Assembly (NCBI GenBank): GCA_016222825.1
Contig: JACRQF010000015.1
Coordinates: 62,001 to 126,000 of the forward strand
Length of the DNA stretch: 64,000 bases
Origin: Verrucomicrobiota bacterium
GTDB taxonomy: Bacteria; Verrucomicrobiota; Verrucomicrobiia; CAIQCK01
Direction of reading: 5' to 3'
Shown here: positions 15,090 to 23,976 of the stretch, piece by piece
Position numbering within the stretch: the stretch's first letter is position 1
How the letters are laid out: the number at the start of each line of letters is the position of its first letter
Notes under the pieces: generated by a model
What the model saw: the letters and a program-made list of their open reading frames with translations, nothing else
Told to the model about the DNA's origin: nothing
Databases searched by the model: none
Position numbers and translations under genes: made by a program

Positions 15090-16661
15090 TTATGGAGCAA
15101 ACCGGAACGCAAAGACATCCGCATCCTTCAGCACGAAGCGCACGCGCACGAGTTTGCCGGCGAGCGCGCTCACGTCACCACCGCTTTTCCATGTCACAGT
15201 TCGTTCGATGGCATCGCCGAAGATGGGCGGACAATCATCAAGCGTGAAACCGGGCAATGCTTTGCCGCCCGCGTCCTGGATTTCCACGCGCACACTGCCG
15301 GCGGCGGAGGTGGCGAAGTTCATGGCGAGCCTGCCACCTTTGAACATCAGCGGCTTGGTGACGAGTTCGCCGCCGCTCATCGGCGCGCTGACGGAGACGA
15401 AGCCGTCGAGGCGCAGGGTGTAGCGACGAAGTGCGCAGCTCTTGCTGGCCCCGGTCCAGTAGTTCTCGGTGGCATAGAGGGACAGTTCGTTGGGCGCGCC
15501 TTCCAGCGCAGACTTCGTTTCCACGACCTGCCAGCCCGGGTAATGACTGCCGTAGAACCATGTGCCAGGCCGCTCGATGCCGGGCCGCAGAAACGCCTCA
15601 TGCCAGCGCTTAAACTTCACCCCGTCGCGGCTCGCCATGAACAAGCCTTCCGTGATGGCCGTGCCGTAACGTTCGGAGAACTTCGCGCGCAGTTCGCGAT
15701 GCCCGCGTTCCGGAAGTGCCCGCATGGAGCCGGACCAGCCGCGTTCGATGTAGCGCGTGGGAAAGCCGATCAGCAGATGAGGGGCGCGGCGGTAGGGCAT
15801 TACCGCGTTGGTGTAGAGTTCCTCAGCGGGCGAATCCGCATAGCTCAGGTTCTGCTGGTTTTCCCAATGGATAAAGTCCTTCGAGGTCGCCGTGCGAATG
15901 TCACGATGGCCGCTTGGTTTCCAATTCCTCTCATCGGTCACGCCTGCGGTGAAGTAGCGCCAGTAAGCCCGATACTCTCCGCGCACGGAATCCCAAAAGG
16001 CAATGTTGTGCGAATCAAAGGCGCCCGCCGTGATGACCGGCGCATCGCTCATCAAGGACCAACGCAGGCCGTCGGCGGACTTGAACGCGGCCATTCCGTT
16101 CGGTTTCCTGGAGTGCATCAACGCCTTGTAGCGGGCGTCGGGGGCCGCCTGCGGATTGTCATCCCTGAAGAACGCCGCGTTCTCCATATCCAGGGTCATG
16201 TTGCCGGCCGGGCCGCCGATCATCACGATGTTGTTGGCCTTGGAACCCTTGAACTCATGCAGCCCCAACTCCGGCTTGGTCCATCGGATGCCATCCTTGC
16301 TCTCGGCATAGCAGTAAAACATCGGATGCTCGTTGCTCTTGAGCTTGCCCGCCTCGACCGTGAGGTGCCAGCCGCGGTAATACATGCGGTAGCGATCGCC
16401 GTCCTTGAAGATACTGTGATACCCGGTGGCACTGCCTTCCCACAGCGCATCATGCGTGATGGCGATCTCCTGCGGGATGGGATGATGCAGGCGCAACTCT
16501 GCCTTCCCGGCAAGCTTCTCCACCAGCGCCTCATCCACGAACAGTTCTCGGCGTGAGCCGATATTGATTGGCGCGTCGGCTCCACAAACTCTGGTGGGTG
16601 CAAGCGCAAGCAGGCCGGCGGCGACCGCCAGCGATGATCGAAGGATGCTCTTGATGGCCAT
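15090..16661 (-). CDS. Exported five-bladed-propeller-like glycosidase-related protein, paralogue B
   Basis: A 523-residue protein from the ATG at 16661. Signal peptide: KSILRSSLAVAAGLLAL to CGADAP. The mature start INIGSRRELFVDEALVEKL closely matches that of the neighbouring gene, as do WEGSATGYHSIF, YYRGW, DGIRWTKPELGL and the closing FVLKDADVFAFRFAP. The first 370 residues look like a GH43/GH32-type propeller; the last 130 form a beta-sandwich. Such proteins are numerous in Planctomycetes and Verrucomicrobia but I know of no proven substrate. A tandem duplication with 16685-18175 is likely; 23 bp separate the genes. Confidence 0.85.
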   Translation of the reverse strand: MAIKSILRSSLAVAAGLLALAPTRVCGADAPINIGSRRELFVDEALVEKLAGKAELRLHHPIPQEIAITHDALWEGSATGYHSIFKDGDRYRMYYRGWHLTVEAGKLKSNEHPMFYCYAESKDGIRWTKPELGLHEFKGSKANNIVMIGGPAGNMTLDMENAAFFRDDNPQAAPDARYKALMHSRKPNGMAAFKSADGLRWSLMSDAPVITAGAFDSHNIAFWDSVRGEYRAYWRYFTAGVTDERNWKPSGHRDIRTATSKDFIHWENQQNLSYADSPAEELYTNAVMPYRRAPHLLIGFPTRYIERGWSGSMRALPERGHRELRAKFSERYGTAITEGLFMASRDGVKFKRWHEAFLRPGIERPGTWFYGSHYPGWQVVETKSALEGAPNELSLYATENYWTGASKSCALRRYTLRLDGFVSVSAPMSGGELVTKPLMFKGGRLAMNFATSAAGSVRVEIQDAGGKALPGFTLDDCPPIFGDAIERTVTWKSGGDVSALAGKLVRVRFVLKDADVFAFRFAP

Positions 16662-16684
16662 GGCGGTTGGGACAAGCCGTGAAA

Positions 16685-18175
16685 TCAGGGGGTGAACCGG
16701 AACGCGAAAACATCCGCGTCCTTCAAAACGAAGCGCAGGTGGACCGGTTTGCCGGCGAGTGCACTGAGATCGCTGCCGCCTTTCCAGTTCACCACACGCT
16801 CCAGTTCGTTGCCGATCTGCTCCTGACAGTCTGCCAGCGAAAAACCCGGCAACGGCTGGCCGTCCGCGTCCTGCAACTCGACTTTGACGCCGCCGGCGGC
16901 GGAGGTCGCGAAGTTCAGCGACAGCGCGCGGCCCGCGAAGACCAGCGGCTTGGTCACCATCTCGCCGCCGTGGTAGCCGGCGCGCAACGACGCGAAGCCG
17001 TCGAGCCGCAGCGAGTAGCGCCGCAGGTGCGCCGTGGGCTGTGCGTAGTTCTGGTTCACATACACCGACATCTCGGCCGGCCCGGTTTGCACGACGTTCA
17101 GCGCCGGATAGCCGGTGCGCGACACCCAGTTCTGCGGCCCGATGCCGCCACGGATGAAGCCTTCTAGAAACGTGCGGTCGTAGAAGCCGATGTGGCCGGG
17201 GCCTTCGCAGGGGCGGGTCGTCATGAAGATCGCGTCGGAGGTGTCTTTGAAATAACCGGGGTTCACCTTGATGGCCTTGGCCTGCTCGTCGGTAAGCACG
17301 CGCCGGCCAGGCATGAACCGCGCCGCGACGGCCACGTAGAGGTGCGGCGCGCGGAAGTAGGGATGGGTCTGGTTGGTGTAGAGATGCTCGATCGGAGCCG
17401 GCTCCGACGGATGGCGATACTCCATCAACACGGGCGGCGACCAGCGCAGGAAGTCGTCGCTCTCGCTGCGGACGATGCGGCGGATGTTCTTCTCGAACAC
17501 GCGGAAGTAGCAGAGATATTTCCGTTCCGCCGGCGACCAGAACGGCACGTTCTGCGAATCGAACATGTATTTGAAAGGCACCATCGCCTTCGTGATCACC
17601 GGCTCGGGCGCCATCCGCTGCCAGCGCAAACCGTCCGGCGATTTCCACGCGACCAGTCCGCCGCCCTCCATGGTGCCGCCGAGCGCCTTGAAGCGTTCAT
17701 CCGGCGCGACGCCCGGTCGTGTGTCGAGGAACGGGCAGAAGTTGTGCGTGACCGGCGAAGCGTCTGCGAGGACGACATTGTTCTTCTTCGTTCCCCGGAC
17801 TCCGAAAAGCCCCACATCCGGCCGCGTCCATCGCACGCCGTTGGTGGAGACGGCGCAACAGGTGACTTCGTTCGTGCTCCCGTCACGGTCCGAAACAGCC
17901 TTACCCCGGTAAAAAGCGAGCAGGCGTCCGCCGTCGCGCACGATAGTCACATAACCGCTGAACGGCCCCTCCCACGGTTGATCGAACTTCAACGCGATCC
18001 CTTCGTCGCGCGGCGTGTGCAGATGCAGTTGCGCGCCGCTGAGCTTCTCGATCAGGAAATGGTCCACGAACAACTCTCGCCGCGAGCCGATGTCGAGCGG
18101 CTTGTCGGCGGCGTTGACGGGCTGATTGAGCGCGAGGAGGGAAACACCGAGCATTGCCAAGGCTTGAATCAACAT
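16685..18175 (-). CDS. Exported five-bladed-propeller-like glycosidase-related protein, paralogue A
   Basis: A 496-residue protein beginning at the ATG at 18175, first gene of the minus-strand cluster. Signal: LIQALAMLGVSLLALNQPVNA. The mature part begins LDIGSRRELFVDHFLIEKL and carries PWEGPFSGYVTIV, FYRGKAV, GVRWTRPDVGLFG and HLYTNQTHPYFRAPH, the family's acidic and aromatic pocket residues, then a C-terminal sandwich ending FVLKDADVFAFRFTP. It faces the GntR-type regulator across a short intergenic region containing a palindrome, so it is a likely target of that regulator. Enzymatic activity is predicted from fold resemblance only. Confidence 0.86.
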   Translation of the reverse strand: MLIQALAMLGVSLLALNQPVNAADKPLDIGSRRELFVDHFLIEKLSGAQLHLHTPRDEGIALKFDQPWEGPFSGYVTIVRDGGRLLAFYRGKAVSDRDGSTNEVTCCAVSTNGVRWTRPDVGLFGVRGTKKNNVVLADASPVTHNFCPFLDTRPGVAPDERFKALGGTMEGGGLVAWKSPDGLRWQRMAPEPVITKAMVPFKYMFDSQNVPFWSPAERKYLCYFRVFEKNIRRIVRSESDDFLRWSPPVLMEYRHPSEPAPIEHLYTNQTHPYFRAPHLYVAVAARFMPGRRVLTDEQAKAIKVNPGYFKDTSDAIFMTTRPCEGPGHIGFYDRTFLEGFIRGGIGPQNWVSRTGYPALNVVQTGPAEMSVYVNQNYAQPTAHLRRYSLRLDGFASLRAGYHGGEMVTKPLVFAGRALSLNFATSAAGGVKVELQDADGQPLPGFSLADCQEQIGNELERVVNWKGGSDLSALAGKPVHLRFVLKDADVFAFRFTP

Positions 18176-18190
18176 GCCCGCAGTATCGGT

Positions 18191-18220
18191 TTGCTTCGCG
18201 GGGGAAAACAACCGTAGTCT
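18191..18220 (+). promoter_or_regulatory. Candidate promoter of the GntR-type regulator
   Basis: TTGCTT (18191-18196), 18-bp spacer, TAGTCT (18215-18220). The predicted transcription start falls inside the palindrome at 18222-18242, a typical layout for autorepression. The -10 is poor by E. coli standards, but the same TAGTCT hexamer appears upstream of the GH29 gene and of the PL10 gene. Confidence 0.4.
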
Positions 18221-18221
18221 C

Positions 18222-18242
18222 CTGGTCAGTTTGCCTGACCAG
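18222..18242. promoter_or_regulatory. Candidate operator: 8-bp-arm palindrome of GntR type
   Basis: CTGGTCAG, spacer TTTGC, CTGACCAG: perfect arms. The TGGT...ACCA core matches the general shape of GntR-family operators such as those of FadR and PdhR. It ends at the base just before the regulator's ATG and lies 46 bp from the divergent cluster start, so it could control both directions. Confidence 0.55.
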
Positions 18243-19331
18243 ATGAACACGAAAGCTGCACCGCCGCCTCTTCTGCCGCAGCGGCTCTCGCTCGTCGCCC
18301 AGACGGTGCAGAGCCTGCGCGAAGCCATCCGCGCCGGCCACTGGCGGACGCACCTGCCGGGCGAACGCGAACTGTGCGCTCACCTCCAGGTAAGCCGTCC
18401 CACGTTGCGCGCCGCGCTGGAAGACTTGCAGCGCCACGGCTGGCTCGACGTGTCGCACCGCCAGCGCCGCCGCATCCGCGCGAGGCCCGCCGCCAGCCGT
18501 CGCGCGCCGAAGAAAGAGATCGCGATGCTCTCCGCCTGCCCGCTGCTGGAGATGCCGCCGCCGATGATGTTTGTGGTGGACGTGCTGCGGGACAAACTCG
18601 CCGAGGCGGGCTACGCGACGAAGTTCCACGTCAACCGCGCGTGTTTCTCGGCGCAGCCGGTGCATGCGCTCGACAAGCTGGCCCGCCAAAACCCAAGCGC
18701 CGTCTGGCTCGTCTTCGGCTCGAAGGAGCCGATGCAACGCTGGTTCATCCGCCAACAGTTGCCGTGCGTGGTGGCCGGCTCGTGCGCGCCAACCGTCGCC
18801 CTGCCGTCAGTGGATGTGGACTTTCGCGCCACCTGCCGCCACGCAGGCGGCGTCCTGTTGCGCAAGGGCCACCGGCGGCTTGCGCTTGTGCTGCCGCAGG
18901 ATGCCTATGGCGGCGATGTTGTGAGCGAAGAGGGTCTGCGCGAGGCGCTGGCCTCGATGCAGGGGGACGCCCAATTGCGCGTGCTGCGGCACGACGGCAC
19001 CGCGCCGCATCTCTGCTCGTTGCTGGATGAAGCCCTGCGCTTGCCAAACCCTCCCACCGCCTTTCTCGTGGCCCGCGCCCCGCATGTGCTGGCGGCGATG
19101 ATGCACCTGATGCGGCGCGGCAAGCGCATCCCGCAGGACGCGGCGGTCATCTCGCGCGACAACGATCCGTTCCTCGAATCCACCTCGCCGGTTGTCGCCC
19201 GCTACGCCATCAACCAGGCGCAGTTCGCGCGCCGCCTCTCAATGGCCGCCCGCCAACTGGCCGAGACCGGCACGCTGCCCGCGCACGCCATCCGTCTGAT
19301 GCCGAGGTTCCTTCCCGGCGAGACGGTGTAG
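18243..19331 (+). CDS. GntR-type HTH regulator with LacI-like sugar-sensing domain
   Basis: A 362-residue protein. Residues about 20-85 form a winged helix: SLREAIRAGHWRTHLPGERELC, then VSRPTLRAALEDLQRHGWL, the GntR signature. Residues 100-360 resemble a periplasmic-binding-protein sensor domain as in LacI/AraR regulators (PSVDVDFRATCRHAGGVLLRKGHRRLALV). It is transcribed away from the 14-kb cluster and probably represses it, releasing DNA on binding a sugar. There is no Shine-Dalgarno; the ATG directly follows the palindrome. An ATG at 18174 is in frame but would overlap the divergent gene's start codon. Confidence 0.88.
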   Translation: MNTKAAPPPLLPQRLSLVAQTVQSLREAIRAGHWRTHLPGERELCAHLQVSRPTLRAALEDLQRHGWLDVSHRQRRRIRARPAASRRAPKKEIAMLSACPLLEMPPPMMFVVDVLRDKLAEAGYATKFHVNRACFSAQPVHALDKLARQNPSAVWLVFGSKEPMQRWFIRQQLPCVVAGSCAPTVALPSVDVDFRATCRHAGGVLLRKGHRRLALVLPQDAYGGDVVSEEGLREALASMQGDAQLRVLRHDGTAPHLCSLLDEALRLPNPPTAFLVARAPHVLAAMMHLMRRGKRIPQDAAVISRDNDPFLESTSPVVARYAINQAQFARRLSMAARQLAETGTLPAHAIRLMPRFLPGETV

Positions 19332-19407
19332 CCATCGGGCTGTGCCGGGGATTTGCCGTTGCGGGCGGGCAGGCGTGGTGTTTACCATAAAGCTAGCAGC
19401 AGAGATT

Positions 19408-20172
19408 ATGGAAGACGCATTACTCAAACAAATCGTTAGCGACAACGACATCCCGGCGAACTCGCTGGAGGAGATTCACTACAGGGTCGTGGAGCTGGCC
19501 GCGCCGCTGCCGCGAGGCAAGGTGCTGGATTTTCCCGCCGGTCACGGCAGGCTCTCCCGTTGGCTTCGGAAAATGGGGTTCGACGTGACCGCCGGCGACA
19601 TCGCCCCCGAGAACTTTCGCAACCCGGACATCCCGGTCGTCAAGGCGGACTTGGAGGGGCGCTTTCCGTTTCCGGACGGGGCGTTTGACGCGGCCTTCTG
19701 CATTGAGGGACCGGAGCACACGGAGAACCCGTATCACACGTTCCGGGAATTCGCGCGCATCCTGAAGCCGGGCGGCCGGCTCATCATCAGCTTCCCGAAC
19801 TACTCCAACCTCGAATCGCGGCTGCGCACGGTTTTCTACGGCGTGCTGGAGCCGGTGGAATATCCCGATGGTGCCGTCCCGTCGAAAAGCTATGGCCACG
19901 TCAGCCGGCAGCCGTTCGCGATGCTCAAGATGTCGCTGATGCTCGCGGGCCTCGACATAGACACGGTTGCTTGCGAAGCGGTGAAGTGGAAGCAGCTCCT
20001 GCTCTACCCGCTTTACCTGCTGATCACGCTCTTCACCGCGTTCAAAGGCGACAAGGGGCAGAAGAAGTATTTCCTGCGCGACGCCAACAGCTACAAAGTG
20101 CTCATGGGCGGCCGGAGCCTGATCGTTCTCTGCACGAAACAAACGGGCGCGACTGCAACCCGGACTGTCTGA
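19408..20172 (+). CDS. SAM-dependent methyltransferase (class I)
   Basis: A 254-residue protein from the ATG at 19408. The SAM loop is VLDFPAGHGRLSRWL, followed by the acidic motif GDIAPENF, then FPFPDGAFDAAFCIEG and ILKPGGRLIISFPN, as in methyltransferase domain 11 proteins. The C-terminal region has a hydrophobic segment, LLLYPLYLLITLF, which may anchor it to the membrane. It is 6 bp upstream of a GT2 gene and 1 kb before an ABC exporter, pointing to modification of a surface glycan. Confidence 0.88.
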   Translation: MEDALLKQIVSDNDIPANSLEEIHYRVVELAAPLPRGKVLDFPAGHGRLSRWLRKMGFDVTAGDIAPENFRNPDIPVVKADLEGRFPFPDGAFDAAFCIEGPEHTENPYHTFREFARILKPGGRLIISFPNYSNLESRLRTVFYGVLEPVEYPDGAVPSKSYGHVSRQPFAMLKMSLMLAGLDIDTVACEAVKWKQLLLYPLYLLITLFTAFKGDKGQKKYFLRDANSYKVLMGGRSLIVLCTKQTGATATRTV

Positions 20173-20178
20173 ACAATC

Positions 20179-21120
20179 ATGCCACCGCCTAAAGACACAT
20201 CTGAAAAGCAGCTCTCGTCGAACCGTCCGAAGGTTTCGGTTATCACGCCATCCCTCAACCACGCGCGGTTCCTGCGGGACACGATCGAGTCCGTTCTGGC
20301 GCAGTCGTATCCGAACGTCGAGCACATCATCGCCGATGGCGGCTCCACCGACGGGACGGTGGCGATCCTGAAGGAATACGGCTCCCGCATCCGCTGGGTC
20401 TCCGAGCGGGAGACGGACGAGAACCCGATTCTGGAAGCCTACCGGAAGGCGTTTGCGCTCTCGACCGGCGACTACATCATCCAGTGTTGCGTCAGCGACG
20501 GTTTCCTCAACCGGAACTGGTTTCGGATGTGCGTGGACGCGCTGGAGGCGGACCCGGAGATCTCGGTCGTGTGGGGGCTGGACCAGTATATGTCGGAGGA
20601 CGGCAACCTCGGCCGGGTGGTGCCGCCGGAGTTCGTGGAGAAACCCGCGCCGCAGAAGCGGGACTTCCTCCCGCTCTGGTTCGCCCACGGCACCTGCGTG
20701 CCCGAACCGAACTACTGCATTCGCCGCGCGGTGTTTGACGCCTGTTTCCCGGAGCGGAACAGCAAAGATCCGATGAGTTACAATCCGTCGCACACGTTCA
20801 ACTACCGGTTCAACACGCTGGGCTATCTGCCGTGGTTCCTGCCCGTCGTGGCCAACTACTGCCGCGGTCACGGCGGCCAGCGCGGCGTCCATCTGCGCGA
20901 GAAGGAAACGCAGGTCCACCGGCATTACTTGGACGCCGTGAAGCGATACGAGAAGGACGTGCTCGCAGGCAGGGTCCGGCACCAGTTCCGGGACGGCCAG
21001 TCCCGTGTCATCGGCGAGGTCGGCTCGCGCGATTTGCCGGCGCTGAAGAAGAGCATCTTCGCTTTTCGCTTGAAGCACAGCCTCCGCAAGAAGCTCCAGA
21101 GAATCATCAGCCGTCTCTGA
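20179..21120 (+). CDS. Glycosyltransferase family 2
   Basis: A 313-residue protein. The GT-A nucleotide-binding part is clear: VSVITPSLNHARFLRDTIES, then IADGGSTDGT. The second metal motif (DxD) is not evident where expected; that region reads CCVSDGF, so the enzyme may be atypical. Basic C-terminus. It likely transfers a sugar to a lipid-linked or surface glycan at the inner membrane, together with the preceding methyltransferase and the following ABC exporter. Confidence 0.9.
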   Translation: MPPPKDTSEKQLSSNRPKVSVITPSLNHARFLRDTIESVLAQSYPNVEHIIADGGSTDGTVAILKEYGSRIRWVSERETDENPILEAYRKAFALSTGDYIIQCCVSDGFLNRNWFRMCVDALEADPEISVVWGLDQYMSEDGNLGRVVPPEFVEKPAPQKRDFLPLWFAHGTCVPEPNYCIRRAVFDACFPERNSKDPMSYNPSHTFNYRFNTLGYLPWFLPVVANYCRGHGGQRGVHLREKETQVHRHYLDAVKRYEKDVLAGRVRHQFRDGQSRVIGEVGSRDLPALKKSIFAFRLKHSLRKKLQRIISRL

Positions 21121-21185
21121 CGAGACCGAAGCGCGACGCGGGGATTGACTCCGCCTGCCGTCGCCCGCATCATCCGGCCTGCGCG

Positions 21186-23042
21186 ATGGAAAACGTGATC
21201 AATGTCCTGCGGTTCGGATGGCCTTATCTTCGGCCGTATTGGCGGCGGCTGCTCATGGGCGTTCTGCTTGCAGCCGTGTTCGGGTTTTCCAACGGCATCT
21301 TCGTCTGGGCGACCAAGACGGTGTTCGAGCGTCTCTCACCCAACACAGCCAACCCGCTGACGGCGACCGCCTCCATCCCCGGCTCCACCTCGACATGGGC
21401 GGTCGAGGCCAAGGCCACTGCCGACCGCGTGCTGGACCCGTGGCTGCCGCTGATGGGCCGGCCGTTGGATTGGAAGCAAGTCCTCGGCGGCTTGCTGCTG
21501 CTGCCGCTGCCGGTGTTCCTGCGCAGCGTGGCGGGGTATCTCAGCGGCTACTGCTTGATGTGGGCCGGCGAGCGGATGCTCAACAATCTGCGCACCGCCG
21601 TCCTCAAGAAGCTCAACACGCTCTCGCTGGACTATTTCCACCGCTCCACCATGGGCGACCTGCTGACGCGCATCCACGGCGACACGACCATCCTGCGGAA
21701 CTGTCTCTCCAACGGCCTCTCCGACGCCGTCAGAGACCCGACGACCATCGTCACCTTGTGCGCCACGTTGTGTTGGATTGACTGGAAGCTCGCGCTGGCA
21801 GTCATGGCCTTCTTCTCCATCGCCATCATTCCCATCCGGTTGTTGAGCAAGAAGGCGCGGAAAGCCGTTCAAGGTCTTGTCACCGCCAGCATCTCGCAAG
21901 CGAGCCTGCTGGTGGAGGCGTTCACCGGCATTCGTGTGGTGAAGGCATTCTCGCTGGAAGGGGAGCAGACCGGCCGGTTCTGCCATCTTTCGGACCAGCT
22001 CGTGCATCACGGCATGAAGGGCGTGCAAGCCCGCGGCATGGGCCATCCCGTCATTGAGACGATCTCCATGTTTGGCGTCGGCATGCTCGTGCTCTGGATC
22101 ATCTACTCCGGCCAGACCATCGCCAACATTTTTGGTTTCCTGACCGGCACCTTCCTCCTCTACCAACCCGTGAAGAGGCTCGCCGCGCTCAACATCATGC
22201 TCAGCGAGGCCAGCGTCAGCGTCAACCGCCTCATCAACATCTTCAAGGAGCAACCCACCGTCAAGGAACCCGCCCAACCGAAGCGGCTGCCGCATTTCAC
22301 CACCGGTCTCCGCTTCGAGAACGTGAGTTTCTCCTACGGCAACCAGATGGTTCTGCAGAACATCAACCTCGACATCCCGCGCGGCTTCAAGCTCGGCATC
22401 GCCGGCGAGAGCGGCTGCGGCAAAAGCACGCTCATCAACCTCCTCTTCCGCTTCTACGACCCGGCCCACGGCCGCGTCACGATGGACGGCATTGACCTGC
22501 GGGAGCTTGCCGGCAACGACCTGCGCGCGCAACTGGCGCTCGTCAGCCAGGAGGTCGTGCTGTTCGACCTGACCGTGGCCGAAAACATCGCCTGCGGCAG
22601 ACGCGGCGCCACCCGCGCCGATGTGGAGCAGGCCGCCCGCATGGCCGACGCGCACGAGTTCATCATGCAACTGCCCCAGGGCTACGACACGCGCATCGGC
22701 GAGCGCGGCGTCACGCTCTCCGGCGGCCAGCGCCAACGGCTCTCCATCGCCCGCGCGTTCATCCGCAACGCGCCCATCCTGCTGCTCGACGAAGCCACCG
22801 CCTCGCTTGATTCGCAATCGGAAGGCGAAGTCCAAGCCGCCATTGACCGTTTCTCGGAGAACCGGACAGTCGTGACCATCGCGCACCGGCTCTCCACGCT
22901 GAGGGCCTGCGACCGCGTCATCGTGCTCGATCAGGGGCGCATCGTCGAGCAGGGCGCCTTCACCGAGCTTCTGCAAAAGGGCGGCGCCTTCGCCGCCATG
23001 GCCAAGCGCCAGGGCATGCTCTCAACGACTCATCCGGCTTGA
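21186..23042 (+). CDS. MsbA-like ABC transporter, fused permease and ATPase
   Basis: A 618-residue half-transporter; the frame is open further upstream but homology starts at the ATG at 21186. N-terminal membrane domain with about six helices (to residue 345), including LDYFHRSTMGDLLTRIHGD, a common type-1 exporter coupling segment. ATPase domain: Walker A GESGCGKST near 407, signature LSGGQRQR near 511, Walker B ILLLDEATASLD near 533, then the switch-His region TIAHRLST. Forms a homodimer that flips lipids or glycolipids outward. Adjacent to GT2 and methyltransferase genes, it probably exports their lipid-linked product. Confidence 0.93.
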   Translation: MENVINVLRFGWPYLRPYWRRLLMGVLLAAVFGFSNGIFVWATKTVFERLSPNTANPLTATASIPGSTSTWAVEAKATADRVLDPWLPLMGRPLDWKQVLGGLLLLPLPVFLRSVAGYLSGYCLMWAGERMLNNLRTAVLKKLNTLSLDYFHRSTMGDLLTRIHGDTTILRNCLSNGLSDAVRDPTTIVTLCATLCWIDWKLALAVMAFFSIAIIPIRLLSKKARKAVQGLVTASISQASLLVEAFTGIRVVKAFSLEGEQTGRFCHLSDQLVHHGMKGVQARGMGHPVIETISMFGVGMLVLWIIYSGQTIANIFGFLTGTFLLYQPVKRLAALNIMLSEASVSVNRLINIFKEQPTVKEPAQPKRLPHFTTGLRFENVSFSYGNQMVLQNINLDIPRGFKLGIAGESGCGKSTLINLLFRFYDPAHGRVTMDGIDLRELAGNDLRAQLALVSQEVVLFDLTVAENIACGRRGATRADVEQAARMADAHEFIMQLPQGYDTRIGERGVTLSGGQRQRLSIARAFIRNAPILLLDEATASLDSQSEGEVQAAIDRFSENRTVVTIAHRLSTLRACDRVIVLDQGRIVEQGAFTELLQKGGAFAAMAKRQGMLSTTHPA

Positions 23043-23084
23043 CCCGGATGCTTCGCGCTGAGACCGGTCACTCTTGGCCCGGTT

Positions 23085-23969
23085 TCACGCCGTTTCGAGG
23101 CGAAAGACGGAAACCTCCGGCGGACAGCAGAACCGCACCGGTGGTGGGATCACGCCAACGCCACTGTTCACATACATCTGCGTGTCGCCGCGCTGGAAAA
23201 GGCCGCGCGCATATTTCCGACCGTAGCGCGATGGCACCACCAGCGGCCCCCACCACGGCAGCCGAATCTGTCCGCCGTGCGTATGACCCGCCAGAAACAG
23301 ATAAGAGCCCGGCCGCGTCCAGTGCTCGAAGACATAGGGGCGATGCGTCAGCGCCAGCGTGAACGGCGCATCCACGCCGGCAAACGCACGGCGCATGTCC
23401 GGCCAGCCGCTCCACGGGTCGTCTATGCCGACGACCGGCAGCGGTTCGCCGTTGATGCGGACGGTGGTGTGCTCGTCCCGCAGCACCGTGATGCCCTTGG
23501 CGCGCAGGGCTTCGGCCACGAAGCGCGCGTCAAACCAGCGGTCGTGGTTCCCCAGACACGCGAACGCCCCGTAACGCGCCCGCGCCCGGCCCATACAAGT
23601 CGCCACCGCTCGCGCCAGTTCCGGCGCGCGCCGGCGGTCGCTCATCACCGGCTCTTCCAGCCACAGGAAATCCCAACCAAACGTCAGGTAATCGCCGGTG
23701 AACGCGAAGAGGTCCGGCTTCAACTCATTGGCGAGGTCCACGCAATGGTTCAGATACGCCGCGCTGACGATGTGGCTGTGGTGGAGGTCGCTCAGTTGCG
23801 CGATGGTCAGTCCGTCGAACGCGCGCGGCAATCCGCGCACGGCCACGCGCACGCGGTTGATGACGACCCGCCGCGGTTCCACGAGGGTCCCATAACCCGC
23901 GCAGCCCAGGCCGAGCGCGGTCCCAGACCACAGGAGTGATTTCAGAAATCGGCGGCGGTTCAGTGGCAT
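23085..23969 (-). CDS. TAT-exported metallophosphoesterase (YaeI/YkuE-like)
   Basis: A 294-residue protein with an N-terminal LNRRRFLKSLLWSG twin-arginine signal. Calcineurin-type metal motifs in order: QLSDLHHSH, TGDYLTFG, CLGNHDRWF, ALTHRP and AGHTHGGQI. This set and order match YaeI/YkuE phosphodiesterases, some of which act on lipid substrates at the outer face of the inner membrane. It is the gene following the PL10 lyase on the minus strand with a 7-bp gap, so co-transcription is probable, though no functional link is obvious. Confidence 0.92.
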   Translation of the reverse strand: MPLNRRRFLKSLLWSGTALGLGCAGYGTLVEPRRVVINRVRVAVRGLPRAFDGLTIAQLSDLHHSHIVSAAYLNHCVDLANELKPDLFAFTGDYLTFGWDFLWLEEPVMSDRRRAPELARAVATCMGRARARYGAFACLGNHDRWFDARFVAEALRAKGITVLRDEHTTVRINGEPLPVVGIDDPWSGWPDMRRAFAGVDAPFTLALTHRPYVFEHWTRPGSYLFLAGHTHGGQIRLPWWGPLVVPSRYGRKYARGLFQRGDTQMYVNSGVGVIPPPVRFCCPPEVSVFRLETA

Positions 23970-23976
23970 CGTTGGC

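Noticed and set aside
19420..21078. Minus-strand open frame of about 550 codons across the methyltransferase and GT2 genes
   Set aside because: Shadow of two well-identified genes; composition is typical of antisense frames.
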